A stretch of 64,000 nucleotides of DNA from contig NC_092583.1 in NCBI RefSeq assembly GCF_037975245.1, forward strand, positions 4,311,264 to 4,375,263, in the 5' to 3' direction. Below, piece after piece: positions 63,561 through 64,000 of this stretch (positions within the stretch are counted from its first letter, which is position 1; the number at the start of each line of letters is the position of its first letter). Origin of the DNA: Apostichopus japonicus (Eukaryota > Echinodermata > Holothuroidea > Aspidochirotida > Stichopodidae). A model generated the notes under the pieces. That model did not search any database and had not been told where the DNA came from. It saw only the letters and a program-made list of their open reading frames with translations. The position numbers and the translations under genes were made by a program.

Positions 63561-64000
63561 ATGGCTTCCTCAATCGAAACTTCGACGCTTTGTACCGATG
63601 ACTCTGTGCGTCAAGGCTTGAAGAGACTGCGCCGTCAAAACGCAGTGCCTTTGGACTTGAACATTATTAAAATGGCCAAATTGGCAAAAGATGTAACGCC
63701 ACCAACACCTCAAGACGAGGAAACCCGTCTACAATGGCCGAGCCCTACTAAGCGGTCGTCGCAGTCACCTCCACCAACGGTATCGCCATTGACAGAGGGT
63801 TACGACGAAGCTGGTTGCAAACCAACGCATGTGAGTAAACCTGCTCTGTTTCATCTCGAAGGCAATACGCATGTACAGTTACATACATTTCGTGGCAAGG
63901 CTTACGTTACCATAAGACAATTTTATAGCAAGGATGGATGTGATGCATTACTACCGGGAAAATCAGGGCTTACTTTATCCGTCAAACAGTGGGGTGAACT
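63561..64000 (+). CDS. PC4 (p15/SUB1-like) domain protein, N-terminal part, truncated by window edge
   Basis: The frame opens at ATCATGG and stays open for 146 codons to the right edge. The N-terminal part (1-90) is basic and Ser/Pro-rich: GLKRLRRQN, SPTKRS and PPPT. From about residue 100, FHLEGNTHVQLHTFRGKAYV and then TIRQFYSKDG..LLPGKSGLTLSVKQW match the beta-sheet core of PC4, known for the order FxGKxYVxIRxFY..DG..LPGKKGISLxxxQW. PC4 proteins bind single-stranded DNA and act as transcription coactivators; divergent multi-copy relatives occur in marine invertebrates. Here the ORF starts 36 bases after a 41-bp tandem array, which is unusual for a housekeeping SUB1 gene and leaves a mobile-element origin possible. 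The C-terminal helix and gene end are not visible. Confidence 0.72.
   Translation, partial: MASSIETSTLCTDDSVRQGLKRLRRQNAVPLDLNIIKMAKLAKDVTPPTPQDEETRLQWPSPTKRSSQSPPPTVSPLTEGYDEAGCKPTHVSKPALFHLEGNTHVQLHTFRGKAYVTIRQFYSKDGCDALLPGKSGLTLSVKQWGE

Overview
This window is animal nuclear DNA. It has multi-exon genes with GT-AG introns, long introns full of repeats, AT-rich noncoding DNA and no operons. It holds a Wnt gene whose closest family is Wnt3, a subfamily generally reported missing from protostomes. Together with frequent TAGGCCTA-type words and typical marine-invertebrate repeat families, this suggests a deuterostome marine invertebrate, with an echinoderm the best guess. The species is inferred, not proven.

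Layout from left to right. (1) About 0.2-6.2 kb, minus strand: the 5' half of DNA ligase IV (LIG4). Seven coding exons give about the first 259 residues and the gene runs off the left edge just before the catalytic lysine region. A noncoding first exon and a perfect CRE palindrome lie upstream. (2) 7.85-10.26 kb, plus strand: an intronless gene for an 803-residue leucine-rich-repeat membrane receptor with a tyrosine-rich tail. (3) 13.77-42.96 kb, plus strand: a complete 19-exon ACAD11 gene (kinase-like domain fused to an acyl-CoA dehydrogenase, 780 aa) ending in a peroxisomal-type AKL tripeptide. Its introns carry most of the repeats: tRNA-derived SINEs, a TTAA-flanked MITE, hAT-like elements, a truncated LINE with another transposon nested in it, and several minisatellites. 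(4) 51.17-54.11 kb, minus strand: exons 2 to 5 of a Wnt3 gene; the signal-peptide exon was not found. (5) 63.56 kb to the right edge, plus strand: the start of an open reading frame with a PC4 (p15/SUB1-like) single-stranded-DNA-binding domain, directly preceded by about ten copies of a 41-bp tandem repeat.

The genes are unrelated in function: non-homologous end joining, cell-surface recognition, hydroxy-fatty-acid breakdown, morphogen signalling and possible transcription or mobile-element function. No co-regulated system is apparent. The most unusual items are the PC4 ORF with its tandem-repeat leader, the nested transposon insertion with both target duplications readable, the 240-bp (TA)n foldback element, and a partial duplication of an ACAD11 exon together with its splice donor.

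Exon boundaries were set by hand from reading frame, GT-AG sites and remembered family alignments. No alignment or database search was run.
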